A stretch of 8,173 nucleotides of DNA from Bordetella sp. (GTDB lineage: Bacteria > Pseudomonadota > Gammaproteobacteria > Burkholderiales > Burkholderiaceae_B): NCBI GenBank assembly GCA_027450125.1, contig DAIDKG010000442.1:1-8173 (forward strand), written 5' to 3'. Positions 7,463-8,173 of this stretch are shown here, one piece after another; position 1 is the stretch's first letter; every line of letters begins with the position of its first letter. Under the pieces are notes generated by a model, which did not search any database, was not told the origin of the DNA, and saw only the letters and a program-made list of their open reading frames with translations. A program made the translations under genes and the position numbers.

Positions 7463-8173
7463 ATGAACAAGCCCGCGGCCTTGCGCGTCGCCGTGCTGGG
7501 CGCGGGCAGCTGGGGCACGGCGCTCGCCGCGGCGGCGGCGCGGCGCCATCCCACCCTGCTGTGGGCGCGCGATGCCGCCTTGGCCCAGGCCATGGCGCAG
7601 GCGCATGAAAACCATCGCTATCTGCCCGGCGTGCCCCTGCCCGAGACGCTCGCCGTCGACAGCGACCTGGACGCCGCGTTGGCCTTCCTGCAAAGCGACC
7701 CGGACCGCGCACTGATCATCCTGGGCGTGCCGGTGGCGGGCCTGGACCAGATTTGCCGCATGCTGGCGCAACGCCTGCCGGCCTTGGGCATGACAGGCGT
7801 GCCCATCGTCTGGACCTGCAAGGGATTCGAAGAAGGAACCTCGCGCCTGCCGCATGAAATCGCCCGGGCCGCCTTGCCCGCCGGATGGCGTGGCGGCGTG
7901 CTCTCGGGGCCCTCGTTCGCGCGCGAAGTGGCGCAGGGCCTGCCCGTGGCGCTGACCGTCGCCAGCGGCGAGCGGGCGGTGCGCGATGCGACCATCGCGG
8001 CCCTGCATGGCGGGCCGATGCGCGTGTACGCCAGCGGCGACGTCGTCGGCGTCGAAGTGGGCGGCGCACTCAAGAATGTCATCGCCGTGGCCTGCGGCAT
8101 TGCCGATGGCCTGCGACTGGGCACCAACGCCCGTGCCGCGCTGATCACGCGCGGCCTGGCCGAAATGACACGG
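7463..8173 (+). CDS. gpsA: NAD(P)H-dependent glycerol-3-phosphate dehydrogenase, partial
   Basis: The first 237 residues of GpsA, still open at the window edge; about a hundred residues are expected to be missing. The enzyme reduces dihydroxyacetone phosphate to sn-glycerol-3-phosphate, the backbone for phospholipids, in the cytoplasm. Visible features: the Rossmann nucleotide-binding loop GAGSWGTA at 13-20, WARD at 34-37, the TCKGFE lysine K120, SGPSFA at 148-153, the catalytic lysine K204 in GGALKNVIA, and the substrate-binding [14 protein letters not shown] at 222-235. It starts 15 bases after the secB stop codon with no recognisable Shine-Dalgarno, which suggests translational coupling to secB. 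The start is supported by the Rossmann loop beginning at the usual distance. Confidence 0.95.
   Translation, partial: MNKPAALRVAVLGAGSWGTALAAAAARRHPTLLWARDAALAQAMAQAHENHRYLPGVPLPETLAVDSDLDAALAFLQSDPDRALIILGVPVAGLDQICRMLAQRLPALGMTGVPIVWTCKGFEEGTSRLPHEIARAALPAGWRGGVLSGPSFAREVAQGLPVALTVASGERAVRDATIAALHGGPMRVYASGDVVGVEVGGALKNVIAVACGIADGLRLGTNARAALITRGLAEMTR

Noticed and set aside
6578..8008. A 476-codon open frame on the minus strand opposite grxC, secB and gpsA
   Set aside because: It runs opposite three highly conserved genes, and its Gly/Gln/His/Arg-rich product matches no family I recognise.

Overview
The window is GC-rich (roughly two thirds G+C by eye) and densely packed with housekeeping genes. 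Protein sequences and gene order point to a betaproteobacterium of the Alcaligenaceae, most likely Bordetella or a close relative such as Achromobacter. That assignment comes from recognising the protein families and synteny, not from a database search. There are no RNA genes, insertion sequences, CRISPR arrays or phage genes, and no intergenic stretch exceeds about 150 bases.

Layout. A rightward MFS efflux-type transporter (24-1259) ends at a strong hairpin (1266-1307) and converges on a leftward block. Read in its own direction, that block is gpmA (phosphoglycerate mutase), an envC-like murein hydrolase activator, ctpA (S41 carboxyl-terminal processing protease), an intrinsic terminator, then moeB (E1-like sulfur-carrier adenylyltransferase). 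A 152-base divergent promoter region (6029-6180) separates this block from a rightward block: a membrane-anchored rhodanese (yibN-like), grxC (glutaredoxin 3 type), secB (export chaperone) and gpsA (glycerol-3-phosphate dehydrogenase), which is cut by the window end.

How the genes fit together. From general knowledge, the two divergent arms match a layout conserved across proteobacteria: in E. coli gpmI(gpmM)-envC runs one way and yibN-grxC-secB-gpsA the other. Here the cofactor-dependent mutase gpmA occupies the place of the unrelated gpmI. EnvC and CtpA are both periplasmic factors controlling peptidoglycan hydrolysis, so their close spacing (28 bases) makes sense. The other arm mixes sulfur/thiol chemistry (rhodanese, glutaredoxin), protein export (SecB) and phospholipid precursor supply (GpsA).

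I found no undescribed system. The points most worth a second look are an 18-base tandem repeat encoding a hexapeptide helix in the EnvC-like protein, the gpmA-for-gpmI replacement, the terminator directly in front of moeB, and the structured leader of gpmA.
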